This document shows positions 8,580 through 17,800 of a DNA stretch of 64,000 nt, one piece after another; positions within the stretch are counted from its first letter, which is position 1; each line of letters starts with the position of its first letter. The notes beneath the pieces are model-generated. The model worked only from the letters and a program-made list of their open reading frames with translations, was not told where the DNA came from and made no database searches. The stretch spans positions 1,736,001 through 1,800,000 of the forward strand of contig NZ_BCWX01000001.1 of assembly GCF_001894805.1 (NCBI RefSeq). The letters are read 5' to 3'. The stretch comes from Rhodococcus globerulus NBRC 14531. Its GTDB lineage: Bacteria; Actinomycetota; Actinomycetes; Mycobacteriales; Mycobacteriaceae. The position numbers and the translations under genes were made by a program.

Positions 8580-9911
8580 ATGACTACGGTCAGCGATTTT
8601 GTTTCGGTGGGGGATGTTGTAGCGGGTTCGGCTGCGGGTGTGCGTGGCAGGTTGTGGCAATTGCGCCCGGCGGAGGTTCGGGACGTTGCCGTTAGTGCGT
8701 CTGCGGAAATTCTTCGGTTGGAAGCGATTCGGGTTGCCGCTGTCGACGCGTTGGCGCTTAGTCCGGACGAGCAGGTGCTGTGTTACCGGGGTGTTGGTCG
8801 GTGGTTGGCGGCGAATACGATGCTGCAGAACGCGGCCGGTAACAAGATCGCTGCCCTCGGTGCCGCGTTGCGGGTGTTGCCGGATATTGCTGCGCAGTTC
8901 GAGGCCGGTGACCTTTCGCTCGATCATGCGGCAATAATTGCCGCATTCTGTGAATCTCCACCAAAAGGAATGCCGGAGAACGCTCTACCGTCCTGCATGA
9001 AGACTCTGTTGGCTGCCGCATCCGGTGTGGAGGCGACCACCATCAAGCTGCGGTATGCGATTGCGGTCCTGGAGCGGATTTTCGAATCCGACGAGACTCC
9101 GCCCGGTGAGGACGATGACCTCAACGTCTTGCGGATTTCGCCGACGCTCAACGGGCGGGTCGCGATCAAGGGTGATTTCGACGCACTCACTGGTGAAATG
9201 TTGTTGTCGGCTCTCTCGGGTTTGTCGATGCCTAAACCGGCCGCGGACGGAACCCCGGATCAGCGGTCGGCAGCCAAACGCACCGCCGACGCGTTCACGG
9301 AGTTGATTCGCCGGTATCTCGACAATGCTGTCACCGGTGTTGATGGTGGTCAGCGTCCGCACGTGAATGTGCACATCACCGCGAAAGATCTTGCCGAGCA
9401 TCGCGAATGCGCCGCTACGCGACCTAGCAGGGACGCAGAGCTTGATGTCGAAGATCTTGATGTCGGGTACATGCCGTGGATGAGACCACTGAGTGTGAGC
9501 CTGACCCGGATGCTCGCCTGTGACTGCATGCTCTCGACGGTGTTGATGGACGGCAACGGGGCACCGTTGGATGTGACCCCGCACAAACGCCTCGTCACAC
9601 CCGAGCAGCGGACTGCGTTGATTGCTCGGGACAAAGGCTGCGCCTTCCCGAACTGTGATGCGGTTCCGGCTTGGTGCGACGCGCACCATATAAAACCCTG
9701 GTCAACCGGAGGCTTGACGGTGATGGACAATCTCACCCTCCTCTGCCGTAGCCACCACCGATTGATCCACAGCACCAGCGGGTTCCGCGGGATCTGGGAA
9801 ATCAAGATGGGTACCGATCACAAACCTTGGTTCATCCCACCAGCTGCGATCGACCCGAAACAACGACGCCGCCGGTCCACCACCCGCCAAGGCCCAGTGC
9901 ATCGAGACTGA
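8580..9911 (+). CDS. DUF222 / 13E12-type protein with C-terminal HNH nuclease domain
   Basis: Protein of 443 aa. Residues about 20-330 form the DUF222 domain common in multiple copies in mycolic-acid actinobacteria. The C-terminus is a complete HNH nuclease module: RDKGCAFPNCDAVPAWCDAHHIKPW, then GGLTVMDNLTLLCRSHHRLIH, with both Cys pairs and the His-His-His set. The family (13E12 REP in mycobacteria) is often linked to mobile DNA, but its role is unproven. ATG at 8580 is used because of the GGGAGG upstream; a TTG at 8541 would place the -10 box inside the gene. It appears intact. Confidence 0.88.
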   Translation: MTTVSDFVSVGDVVAGSAAGVRGRLWQLRPAEVRDVAVSASAEILRLEAIRVAAVDALALSPDEQVLCYRGVGRWLAANTMLQNAAGNKIAALGAALRVLPDIAAQFEAGDLSLDHAAIIAAFCESPPKGMPENALPSCMKTLLAAASGVEATTIKLRYAIAVLERIFESDETPPGEDDDLNVLRISPTLNGRVAIKGDFDALTGEMLLSALSGLSMPKPAADGTPDQRSAAKRTADAFTELIRRYLDNAVTGVDGGQRPHVNVHITAKDLAEHRECAATRPSRDAELDVEDLDVGYMPWMRPLSVSLTRMLACDCMLSTVLMDGNGAPLDVTPHKRLVTPEQRTALIARDKGCAFPNCDAVPAWCDAHHIKPWSTGGLTVMDNLTLLCRSHHRLIHSTSGFRGIWEIKMGTDHKPWFIPPAAIDPKQRRRRSTTRQGPVHRD

Positions 9912-9945
9912 AACCGGCTCTGCCGGAACTGAATACCGTGTGAGA

Positions 9946-9977
9946 GCTTCGCATCACCAGGAAAGACGATGCGAAGC
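9946..9977. terminator. Strong hairpin between convergent genes
   Basis: A perfect 10-bp inverted repeat (GCTTCGCATC / GATGCGAAGC) with a 12-base loop lies 34 bases after the DUF222 stop and 145 bases from the stop of the opposing ABM gene. There is no long T-run. A bidirectional terminator is the likely role. Confidence 0.6.
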
Positions 9978-10121
9978 CCACACGCATGCGCAGCTCCTGA
10001 AGCAAACACGCACGGGTTCGCACGGCATATTCGTGGTGAGGGCCAAAGCGGGTAAGTAGGATTCCGCTGATGATGGGGAGGGACCGCTTTGCGTTCAGTG
10101 CTGCTGCGTGGTGCAGTGCAA

Positions 10122-11093
10122 TCAGGGCAGCGACCAGATCTGTGTAGTGACGAGATAGAACACCACAACCCAGAACACTGTCACCGCTGCGACGATCGCC
10201 AAACCCTGAGCATTTATTTTCGCCGCGGGAACATCGGCCGGCGGACGCAACCAGCGACTCAGCAGACGGTTCACGTAATAAGGCATCGTGAAGAAACTCA
10301 TGATGAAGCTCGAGAGAAGGTTTCCCACCAACAACCCAAGCCAGAGCGGCATTTTCAGTGGTGACAATGCCAAGGTCAGCAAGACGACAGTCGGGTACAG
10401 GCCAACCCACACCGCGATCGCAGTCTTGGTGTCCGATGGTGGTGGGGCTTCGTTGCCGTTCTCGTCGAACGCAAACCAACTGCCGAATGAATTGTCGACG
10501 GTGCGCAATTCGAAATCGTGGAACCTACGCCCCTCGGCAAGGAGTTCCTGACGTTCGGGGGAGGTCAGCCAGGTATCGAGATGGGCGGCGCTGTCGAAGC
10601 GGTAGAGAGTGGTCCATTCGTCTTGGACACCGTCGACGGGTCGGAAAAGTTCGGTGCCGCGGAATCCCTCGAACGTGCTTTCCACCTCGCGCAGGCGGTC
10701 TTGCCAGGCAAGGAATTCCTCGATGTTGTCATCACTGACTCGGTGTGACACGACAACGGTGAGAAGTGGATCGGGTCGTTTGATCCCGCCACTCACTACC
10801 TGTTGGGTACCGGGTCCGTCGAAGAATTGGCGGCCGCGCTCGAGGAAATCCTGACGTGTCGCGCTGTTGATCCAGGCCTGAACATGAGCGATGGAGTCGA
10901 AGCGATACACGATTACCCACTCCGGGTGGATGGCCGTCGGCGCGGACACTTCGGTGCCCAGAAATCCGGCGTAGCCCGCGGCAGCCCGGTTGAGGTCCTT
11001 TTGCCAGACTTCGAACTGCTCTGCCATTCCGGCGTGTACCCGCTGACCGATGATGACTGTGGCGATGTTGTCGGCGGATGTTTCCGCGGTCAT
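10122..11093 (-). CDS. Membrane protein with two tandem ABM (antibiotic biosynthesis monooxygenase) domains
   Basis: Protein of 323 aa. Two ABM ferredoxin-like domains are visible as repeats: residues about 10-105 (GQRVHAGMAEQFEVWQKDLN ... EWVIVYRFDSIAHVQAWINS) and 112-205 (SHRVSDDNIEEFLAWQDRLR ... EWTTLYRFDSAAHLDTWLTS). The C-terminal third has three hydrophobic segments (about 228-250, 255-275, 298-320), so the ABM pair should sit at the inner face of the membrane. ABM proteins include cofactor-free oxygenases and haem-degrading enzymes. It overlaps the molybdenum hydroxylase gene upstream by ATGA, so it is the third cistron of that operon and may act on, or relieve, its product. Function unproven. 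Confidence 0.8.
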   Translation of the reverse strand: MTAETSADNIATVIIGQRVHAGMAEQFEVWQKDLNRAAAGYAGFLGTEVSAPTAIHPEWVIVYRFDSIAHVQAWINSATRQDFLERGRQFFDGPGTQQVVSGGIKRPDPLLTVVVSHRVSDDNIEEFLAWQDRLREVESTFEGFRGTELFRPVDGVQDEWTTLYRFDSAAHLDTWLTSPERQELLAEGRRFHDFELRTVDNSFGSWFAFDENGNEAPPPSDTKTAIAVWVGLYPTVVLLTLALSPLKMPLWLGLLVGNLLSSFIMSFFTMPYYVNRLLSRWLRPPADVPAAKINAQGLAIVAAVTVFWVVVFYLVTTQIWSLP

Positions 11094-13795
11094 CGGTTCA
11101 ACCCCGTGTAGATCCGTTCAGGAGTGAGGGGAAGCGACCGGAATCGGGTGCCGGTCGCGTTATGCACAGCATTCGCCAGGGCCGGGGCGACCGGGTTGAT
11201 GCAGCACTCCGCCATGCCTTTCGAGCGGAGTGGGCCGACGGAATCAGACGAATCGACCAATATCACCTCGGTGCGAGGAACATCTGCATACGTGGGAATG
11301 CGATAGTTTCGCAAGTTCGGGTTCATCATCGCGCCGGCTGCGTCCACATGAAAGTTCTCGGTGAGAGCAAAGCCGATTCCCTGCGCGACGCCACCTTCGA
11401 TTTGCCCTCGAACTTGTGCGGGATTGATGATCACACCAGCGTCGGTCGCATGAACGCTGGAGAGTATCCGGATTTCGCCGGTTATCCGGTGCACCGCGAT
11501 GCGGAAGCCGTGAGTATTGGACACCACGCTCCGCGGCGATCCGTAGGCCTTGCGGGCCACGGTAAATCGGATCCCGCGTTGCCTCGCGGCGTCGAGAACT
11601 TCCTGCAGAGTCAATCGTGTACTTGCGCAGACGATCTTGTCGTCGTCCATCGAGCACTGATCGACTGCAACGCCAGTGTGGTGTGCGGCAAAGGCAAGTA
11701 GGCGATCTCGCAACGCATTCGATGCTCGCAAGACAGCGTTTCCGGCTACAAACAGGCCCGCACTGGCAAAAGCGCCTGTGTCGAAACCGGTACGGTCGGT
11801 GTTCGACTGAATGATTCGCACGCGGGACGGTGTGGTTCCCAACTGATTCGCGGCGATCTGGACGTGAGCGGTGGACGTTCCTTCGCCGAATTCGACTGTG
11901 CCGATGGCAAGTTCGTACATACAGTCGTCGCCGAGCGTGAGCCACGCCTCCGAGATGTGCTCAGTGGGTGGGGCGGTCTCGTGTAACGAGCTGGCCGTGC
12001 CGGTACCGATGAGCCAGTCCTCGCCGAGAGATGGGACCGGCGTGCGATCCAAAGCGGAGTCCACCAGGTCGATGCACTGGCCGAGTCCGTCTTCGGTGAA
12101 GATGACGTCATCGGGTCCGTCCTCGAGCGCCACAAGTGAATCGCCTGGCCGCACGATGTTGCGTCGGCGCAGTTCCAGCGGGTCCATGTTCAACGCGAGT
12201 GCGAGTTCGGTCATCGCGGACTCCACGGCAAATGCGGGCTGAGTCATCCCGTAACCGCGCAGGGCTCCACTCGGAACGTTGTTCGTGTAGACGGAATACG
12301 CGTCGAACTTCTTGTTTGCGCATCGGTACAGCGAGACGGCAGCTCCGCCGGCGAATAACGTTTCACCGCCGTGGTTTCCGTAGGCGCCGGTGTTGGAGAT
12401 GTTTCGGTACTGAAATGCGGTCAGCGTCCCGTCCGCCGTGGCGCCCAATTTGATGGTCAATTTCATCGGATGTCGCGGAGATGCGGTGGTGAACTCCTCT
12501 TCGCGCGTGAACTCGAGGCTGACGGGTCGGCCCGTGTCCAGTGTTGCCAGTGCAACGAGGTCTTCCGTGATCACCTCTTGTTTTCCGCCGAATCCGCCGC
12601 CCACCCGTTTGCAGAACACGCGAAGCTGATCCGGGCGCAGATCGAACAGGTGGGAGAGTTTGACCCTGGCAATCGACGGCGACTGCGAGCTGGTGCGCAC
12701 GTGTAGGCGTTCGTCTTCCATCCAGGCGATGGAACCGTGCGTCTCGAGGTGCGCATGTTGGACCCGGGGCGAGAAGTACGTGCCTTCGTGGATCACGTCC
12801 GCCGCTGCAAACCCGGCTTCCACGTCGCCGACATGCCCATGGATCTCGAGCAGGATGTTGTGCTCGGGGTCGCGGACAAACGGGTCGTCCGATCCGTGCA
12901 ATGGCGGGGCGCCATCGGCCATCGCCTCCTCTGGATCGAAAACAGCCGGGAGAACCTCGTACTCGACCACAACTCTGCGACGACCTTCTTCGGCTGCGGC
13001 AATGGATTCGGCAAGTACGGCTACCACCCGCTGCCCGACGAAGCGCATCACGTTGTCGAGAATGTAGGTGTCGTCGGGATCCACAAGGTGGTCGGTATGG
13101 ATAGCCGTCGTGAAACGCTTGCGCGGCACGTCTTTCCAGGTATAGACGCGGTGCACTCCGGGAACGGCGAGCGCAGCAGCAGTGTCGATCGAGACGATCC
13201 GCGCGTGGGCGTGCGGTGAATGCAGCACCTTCAGATGCAGCATCCCGCCCGTCGATGTATCGATCGTTGTATCCATCGTGAACTCGGCGCGGCCGGTCAC
13301 GATATCGGTAGCGGCGGGTGCGCCGACGCTTGTCCCTACAGCTTGCCCGGGTAGTGCGACCTCGATCGCACTGACTCCGTTGACCGCGTCCTCGATCGCT
13401 CGATACCCGGTGCAGCGGCACAGGTTTCCTTTCAGGGCGCGCGGCAGGTCGTCCTTCTGATCGTCGGTCAATGCTGCCGCCGTCATGATCATGCCGGCGG
13501 TGCAGAAGCCGCACTGAAATCCAGGCGCGTCGCGGAACTGCGCCTGCATCGGGTGCAGATTCTCCGGAGTGCCTAGGCCTTCGATAGTCGTGACATCCCG
13601 ACCTTCGGCTCGAAAGGCGGGAGTGATGCAGCTGTGGATCGGAGCGCCGTCAAGCCAGACGGTGCAGGCTCCACAATCGCCCCCGTCGCATCCCTTCTTG
13701 ACGCCGTGATGGCCGAGGGTCCGGAGGAAGGTGCGTAGACACTGCCCGGCGAATGGCTGCTCGCTGAAGATCCTGCCGTTCACCACGTAGCTCAT
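11090..13795 (-). CDS. Molybdenum hydroxylase: fused 2Fe-2S and molybdopterin subunits (xanthine dehydrogenase/aldehyde oxidase family)
   Basis: Protein of 901 aa. Residues 1-140 hold two 2Fe-2S clusters: GCDGGDCGACTVWLDG...HSC (plant-type) and QCGFCTAGM...GNLCRCTGY. From about residue 165 follow the aldehyde-oxidase a/b hammerhead and Moco domains (RVGGGFGGKQ, GALRGYGMTQPAFAVE, GGVAQGIGFAL). The catalytic Glu is expected in the segment KGMAECCINP, where a Glu is present. Fusing the iron-sulfur and Moco parts while keeping the FAD part separate is less common than three subunits. It overlaps the FAD-subunit gene (13792-13795) and the ABM gene (11090-11093). It should hydroxylate a heterocycle or aldehyde; the substrate is unknown. 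Confidence 0.9.
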   Translation of the reverse strand: MSYVVNGRIFSEQPFAGQCLRTFLRTLGHHGVKKGCDGGDCGACTVWLDGAPIHSCITPAFRAEGRDVTTIEGLGTPENLHPMQAQFRDAPGFQCGFCTAGMIMTAAALTDDQKDDLPRALKGNLCRCTGYRAIEDAVNGVSAIEVALPGQAVGTSVGAPAATDIVTGRAEFTMDTTIDTSTGGMLHLKVLHSPHAHARIVSIDTAAALAVPGVHRVYTWKDVPRKRFTTAIHTDHLVDPDDTYILDNVMRFVGQRVVAVLAESIAAAEEGRRRVVVEYEVLPAVFDPEEAMADGAPPLHGSDDPFVRDPEHNILLEIHGHVGDVEAGFAAADVIHEGTYFSPRVQHAHLETHGSIAWMEDERLHVRTSSQSPSIARVKLSHLFDLRPDQLRVFCKRVGGGFGGKQEVITEDLVALATLDTGRPVSLEFTREEEFTTASPRHPMKLTIKLGATADGTLTAFQYRNISNTGAYGNHGGETLFAGGAAVSLYRCANKKFDAYSVYTNNVPSGALRGYGMTQPAFAVESAMTELALALNMDPLELRRRNIVRPGDSLVALEDGPDDVIFTEDGLGQCIDLVDSALDRTPVPSLGEDWLIGTGTASSLHETAPPTEHISEAWLTLGDDCMYELAIGTVEFGEGTSTAHVQIAANQLGTTPSRVRIIQSNTDRTGFDTGAFASAGLFVAGNAVLRASNALRDRLLAFAAHHTGVAVDQCSMDDDKIVCASTRLTLQEVLDAARQRGIRFTVARKAYGSPRSVVSNTHGFRIAVHRITGEIRILSSVHATDAGVIINPAQVRGQIEGGVAQGIGFALTENFHVDAAGAMMNPNLRNYRIPTYADVPRTEVILVDSSDSVGPLRSKGMAECCINPVAPALANAVHNATGTRFRSLPLTPERIYTGLNR

Positions 13796-14616
13796 AATCG
13801 GTCCTCGCTCAGTTCCAGGCGCAGCTCCTCGGCGTAATGCCGGGCGAGGTGAAGGCGGTGGTCAGGGGTGCCGTTCGGGTCGTCGAACCAGGCAGCTTCA
13901 GGAATGGCATTGATGACGTGCTGTAGCGAATCCCGGTCCGGGATGGTGGCAAACGACAGTTGGATCGGTCGGGTTGTTCCGGCGGTGATGGTGAGCAGGA
14001 GGTCTGTAGTGCCCGGTGTCCGAGTAGCGATCATGAAGATGGTGGAACGGCCGAGGTGGGTGAGACTGAATCGGCGGTGGGCGTGACGTTTGGTGAGCGC
14101 GTGAATCGGAATGTCGATGCTACGAAGCACCTCGCCCGGTTCGAGGATGTTCTGGTGGTCTCCGATCACAAAATCGGCGGCGTCGACGATTCGTTCGGTG
14201 CCGTCGGTGGACCACAGCGTGTATGTCGCCTCGAGTGCGACGCACAGCGTGATCATCGGGCCGGCGGGCAGCGACATGCAGATGTTCCCGCCCACGGTTG
14301 CGCTGTTCCAGACCTTGAACGAGGACAGGAAGTACTCACAACTGATACGACAGAGTTGAGCCGCCGGCCAATCACCCGGCGCTACAAACGTATACAGGTC
14401 ATGGATCGTGCAGGTTGCGCCGATGGTGAGACCGGTCGCGTGTGTTTCCAGCGGCGTCCAGCCCAGCGTTGTCAGATCGACAAGGCGATCCAGATCGGGC
14501 TGTTCTGCTGAAAACAGCCATGTACCACCGGCAAGCCACGCGTCGCCGACCCGCCAGATCGCACCGGGGCGATCCGGTGGTCGCCGAACTACGTCGTTGA
14601 TGGTGGTGAGGTCCAT
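13792..14616 (-). CDS. FAD-binding subunit of the molybdenum hydroxylase
   Basis: Protein of 274 aa of the CO-dehydrogenase-flavoprotein/xanthine-dehydrogenase FAD type. The N-terminal half has GDAWLAGGTWLFS and LTIGATCTIHDL; the central flavin motif reads NSATVGGNICMSLPAGPM, with Leu-Pro-Ala-Gly-Pro where many relatives have an Ala/Asp-rich loop. The C-terminal domain (about 175-270) carries FSLTHLGRSTIFMIATR. The ATG at 14616 has GGGGAG upstream; longer in-frame starts lack similarity. It is the first gene of a coupled three-gene operon and is divergent from the giant NRPS gene. Confidence 0.88.
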   Translation of the reverse strand: MDLTTINDVVRRPPDRPGAIWRVGDAWLAGGTWLFSAEQPDLDRLVDLTTLGWTPLETHATGLTIGATCTIHDLYTFVAPGDWPAAQLCRISCEYFLSSFKVWNSATVGGNICMSLPAGPMITLCVALEATYTLWSTDGTERIVDAADFVIGDHQNILEPGEVLRSIDIPIHALTKRHAHRRFSLTHLGRSTIFMIATRTPGTTDLLLTITAGTTRPIQLSFATIPDRDSLQHVINAIPEAAWFDDPNGTPDHRLHLARHYAEELRLELSEDRL

Positions 14617-14860
14617 GCGTCGTGCTCCCCTCGGGGAAGTGACATACCGGACTGCGACATTACCGAGTACACGAAGCGCGTTCACATGTTTCGGGTATTT
14701 CAGACCAATCGGAATTAAGTCCAACTGGTCGGTGCATGCGATTTCAGATTTTGGGTACGTCTGAGTACGGGGCGGGTTCCGCCTCTTGCATTTTGCGAGC
14801 TCGGATACGGACGTGGCTACGCATTCGGCGGCTGCGGAGACCCAACAGGGTGGCACTATT
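14617..14860. promoter_or_regulatory. Divergent regulatory region between the molybdenum-hydroxylase operon and the NRPS gene
   Basis: A 244-base non-coding gap holding the promoters for both directions. I see no iron box resembling the IdeR/DmdR consensus, no long palindrome and no clean -10/-35 pair. An in-frame TTG at 14786 and GTG at 14813 could extend the NRPS into it, but neither has a ribosome binding site. Confidence 0.45.
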
Positions 14861-17800
14861 GTGAAACGCTTCGATGTCAGGCAACAGCCCACTCGAGTTT
14901 CGGACGTAGAGCTGTTTCCTCTCTCCGCCGCGCAGCGTGCGACCTGGTTTGCGCAGCAACTCGAGCCGAAGGTGCCGATTTCGATAGCGCACTACGTCGA
15001 GTTGCGTGGAGTTCTCGATGTCGACCTGCTGCGCAGGGAAACCCGGACGGTCGCACGGGAGTTTCAGTCGCCCTTGCTCAAAGTGCTCGAGGTCGACGGC
15101 CAGCCGATGCAGTACGTGGACAACTCGATGGAGATCCCGGTCGAGCTCATCGATTTCCGTGACTACGACGATCCGATGGTCGCTGCACACGAGTGGATGC
15201 AGCGGGATTATCAGACCACTCTTGATCTCGGAATTGATCGACTGGTCGAGACCTCGGTGCTCTGCGTGGGTGAGCTGCACTATTTGTGGTACAGCCGAAT
15301 TCATCATGTCGCACTCGACGGATTTGGTGCGATGACGCTGATGAATCGTATTGCGCACCGATATTCGGCAGCAGTCTCCGGAGGCGAACCGGATCCGAAT
15401 CGCGCTGCGCCACTACGCAAGCTGTACGACATCGACAGTCGCTACCGGTCGTCGGATCGGTTTGCCGCCGATCGCGAGTACTGGGCGGAGAGGAACTCAG
15501 GCGGTACCGGTTCAGCCCTGGCGACCGGGCACGAACCGGCAGTCGCTGCGAGCAAACTCCAGAGCGCTGTGCTGTCCGGGGAATCGTCTGCCGAACTCCT
15601 GGAATCCGAAGGTCAGGCGGCTACGATCATCGGAGCGCTGGCCTGTTATTTGGCACGTCTCACTGCGAAAGACGCTGTACTGGTGCAAGTTCCGATGTCA
15701 GGCCGAACGACGGCGGTACTGCGCGAGTCCGGCGGCATGATGGTCAATGTTGCGCCGCTGTCCATCTCGGTCGACGAAGGGGATACCGTCGCGGAACTCG
15801 TGTCCCGGGTTCAGCGTGAGTTGATGGGCGCACTACGCCATCAGCGCTGCAGTCTCGAAGACATTCGCCGCGACATCGGTGTCAGTACAAATGGTGTCAG
15901 TACAAATGGTGTCAGTACAAATGGTGTGAGCAGCGATGACGCATTGGCCGGGCCGATGGTCAACGTCATGATGTTCCGACAAGAAGTTCAGCTCGGCGCG
16001 ATGGTGGGTGAATACCACATCGTCACCTCGGGGCCGGTGGAAGATCTCCTGGTCAACGTGTATCCGAGCGCGGATCAACTGTTCGTCGACTTCCGGGCGA
16101 ATCCGAACAGGTACGCGGATTCGGTGTTGCGTGCGCATCACGGGCAGTTCGTCGAACTGCTGGAAGAACTGATCGCGGCGGCTCCGGATGTGCGGCTTGC
16201 GACCATTCACGACCGCTCCTTCCGCACTGGCGTGAAACTGCGCCGTGAGGCCGAGCAACTCGAGTACTGGAAGAACCAGCTCGCGGGGATGCCCGAACTG
16301 CTGAGTCTCCCGTCCGACCGAATTCGACCCGCGGCGCAGTCGTTGAGCGGCGATCGGGTTGACGTTCGGATCAGCGCTGACACACATCAGCACCTGATCG
16401 CGCTGGCTCAGGAACACAACACCACAATGTTCGAGGTGCTGCACGCTGGGTTCGCGCTCTTGACGAGCCGCCTGTCCGGTGTGCTCGATGTGGTGGTCGG
16501 GACGCCGGTGTCGACAGGATCGAACATCGTCGTGTTGCGCAACCAGGTGGCACCGGATAAGTCCTTCTCGCGACTGTTGGGCCAGTTTGTCGAGGTCGAC
16601 GCGGAAGCGTTCGAGCGCGCCGATATACCGTTTGATCGGTTGGTGGGGGAGCTGGAGGTCAAGCAATCCCCTGCGTATTCGCCTGTTGTCCAAGTGTTGT
16701 TCGAGAGCGGCCTCGAGCGCGGCCTCGAGACCGGCCTCGAGACCGGCACTGCCGCGGAGGAGACTGGCAACGGTATCGGCCGATTCGACCTTCGGGTATC
16801 TGCGGAAGAAACGTTCAGCGACGACGCCGCACCGTCCGGCATCAATGTGACGCTGGGGTTTGCCACCGATCTGTTCGATGCCGACACTGTTGCTCGTCTC
16901 GGAATTCGATACCGAACAATTCTGGAGGCGGTCACCGCCGACCCTGAGACGGTAGTCGGTGACATAGGCATTCTCTCCGAGGACGAACGGGGAGCGCTCC
17001 TTCCGGTCCAGACCGCGCCGGGACGTTCGCAGCGCACCCTGCCGGAGTTGTTCGATGCGGCTGCGCGGGCGCATCCCGACGGTATCGCGCTGTCGTATCA
17101 GGGCGCCTCGGTAACCTATCGAGAACTCGACGAACGTTCGAACCAGTTGGCGCGCGTGTTGGCTGCCCGCGGCATCGGATCGGAAGATCGTGTGGCGCTG
17201 GGTATGACACGCTCGGTGGAGTCGGTCCTGGCCATGCTCGCCGTGGCAAAGTCCGGTGCGGCATTTGTTCCCGTGGATCCGACGTATCCGGCTGAACGAA
17301 TTCAACACATGCTGATGGACTCCGGCGCGGTCGTGGGGTTGACCGTTTCCGCTGAGCAATCGTCATTGCCGAATTCGATTCCGTGGATGACTCTCGATGA
17401 CAACACCTTTCGTGATCATTGCGCGGCGATGCCGATTTCGGCAGTCACCGACGCCGAGCGAGCGCGACCACTTCGCCGCGAGAATCCCGCGTACGTGGTC
17501 TACACCTCGGGTTCCACGGGGCGACCGAAAGGCGTGTCGGTCACCCACACTGGACTGGACGGCTTTGCTGCTGAGCAACTTTCACGGTTCGGTGCTACAC
17601 CGAACTCTCGAACGCTGCATTTCTCGACCCCGAGCTTCGACGCGTCGATCTTCGAGTATCTTCAGGCGTTCGGGGCCGCAGCCACAATGGTGATCGCTCC
17701 GCGCACGATCTACGGCGGCGAGGAGTTGGCCCGCTTCCTGAAAACCGAACGGGTCACCCACGGATTCATCACCACCGCCGCACTCGGATCAACACCCGCC

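Noticed and set aside
14786..14860. Upstream in-frame TTG (14786) or GTG (14813) as NRPS start
   Set aside because: No ribosome binding site and no condensation-domain similarity before 14861. The first C domain begins only a few residues after MKRFDVRQ.
15878..15922. CRISPR-like or regulatory repeats
   Set aside because: The units are contiguous without spacers, in frame, and lie within a coding domain.
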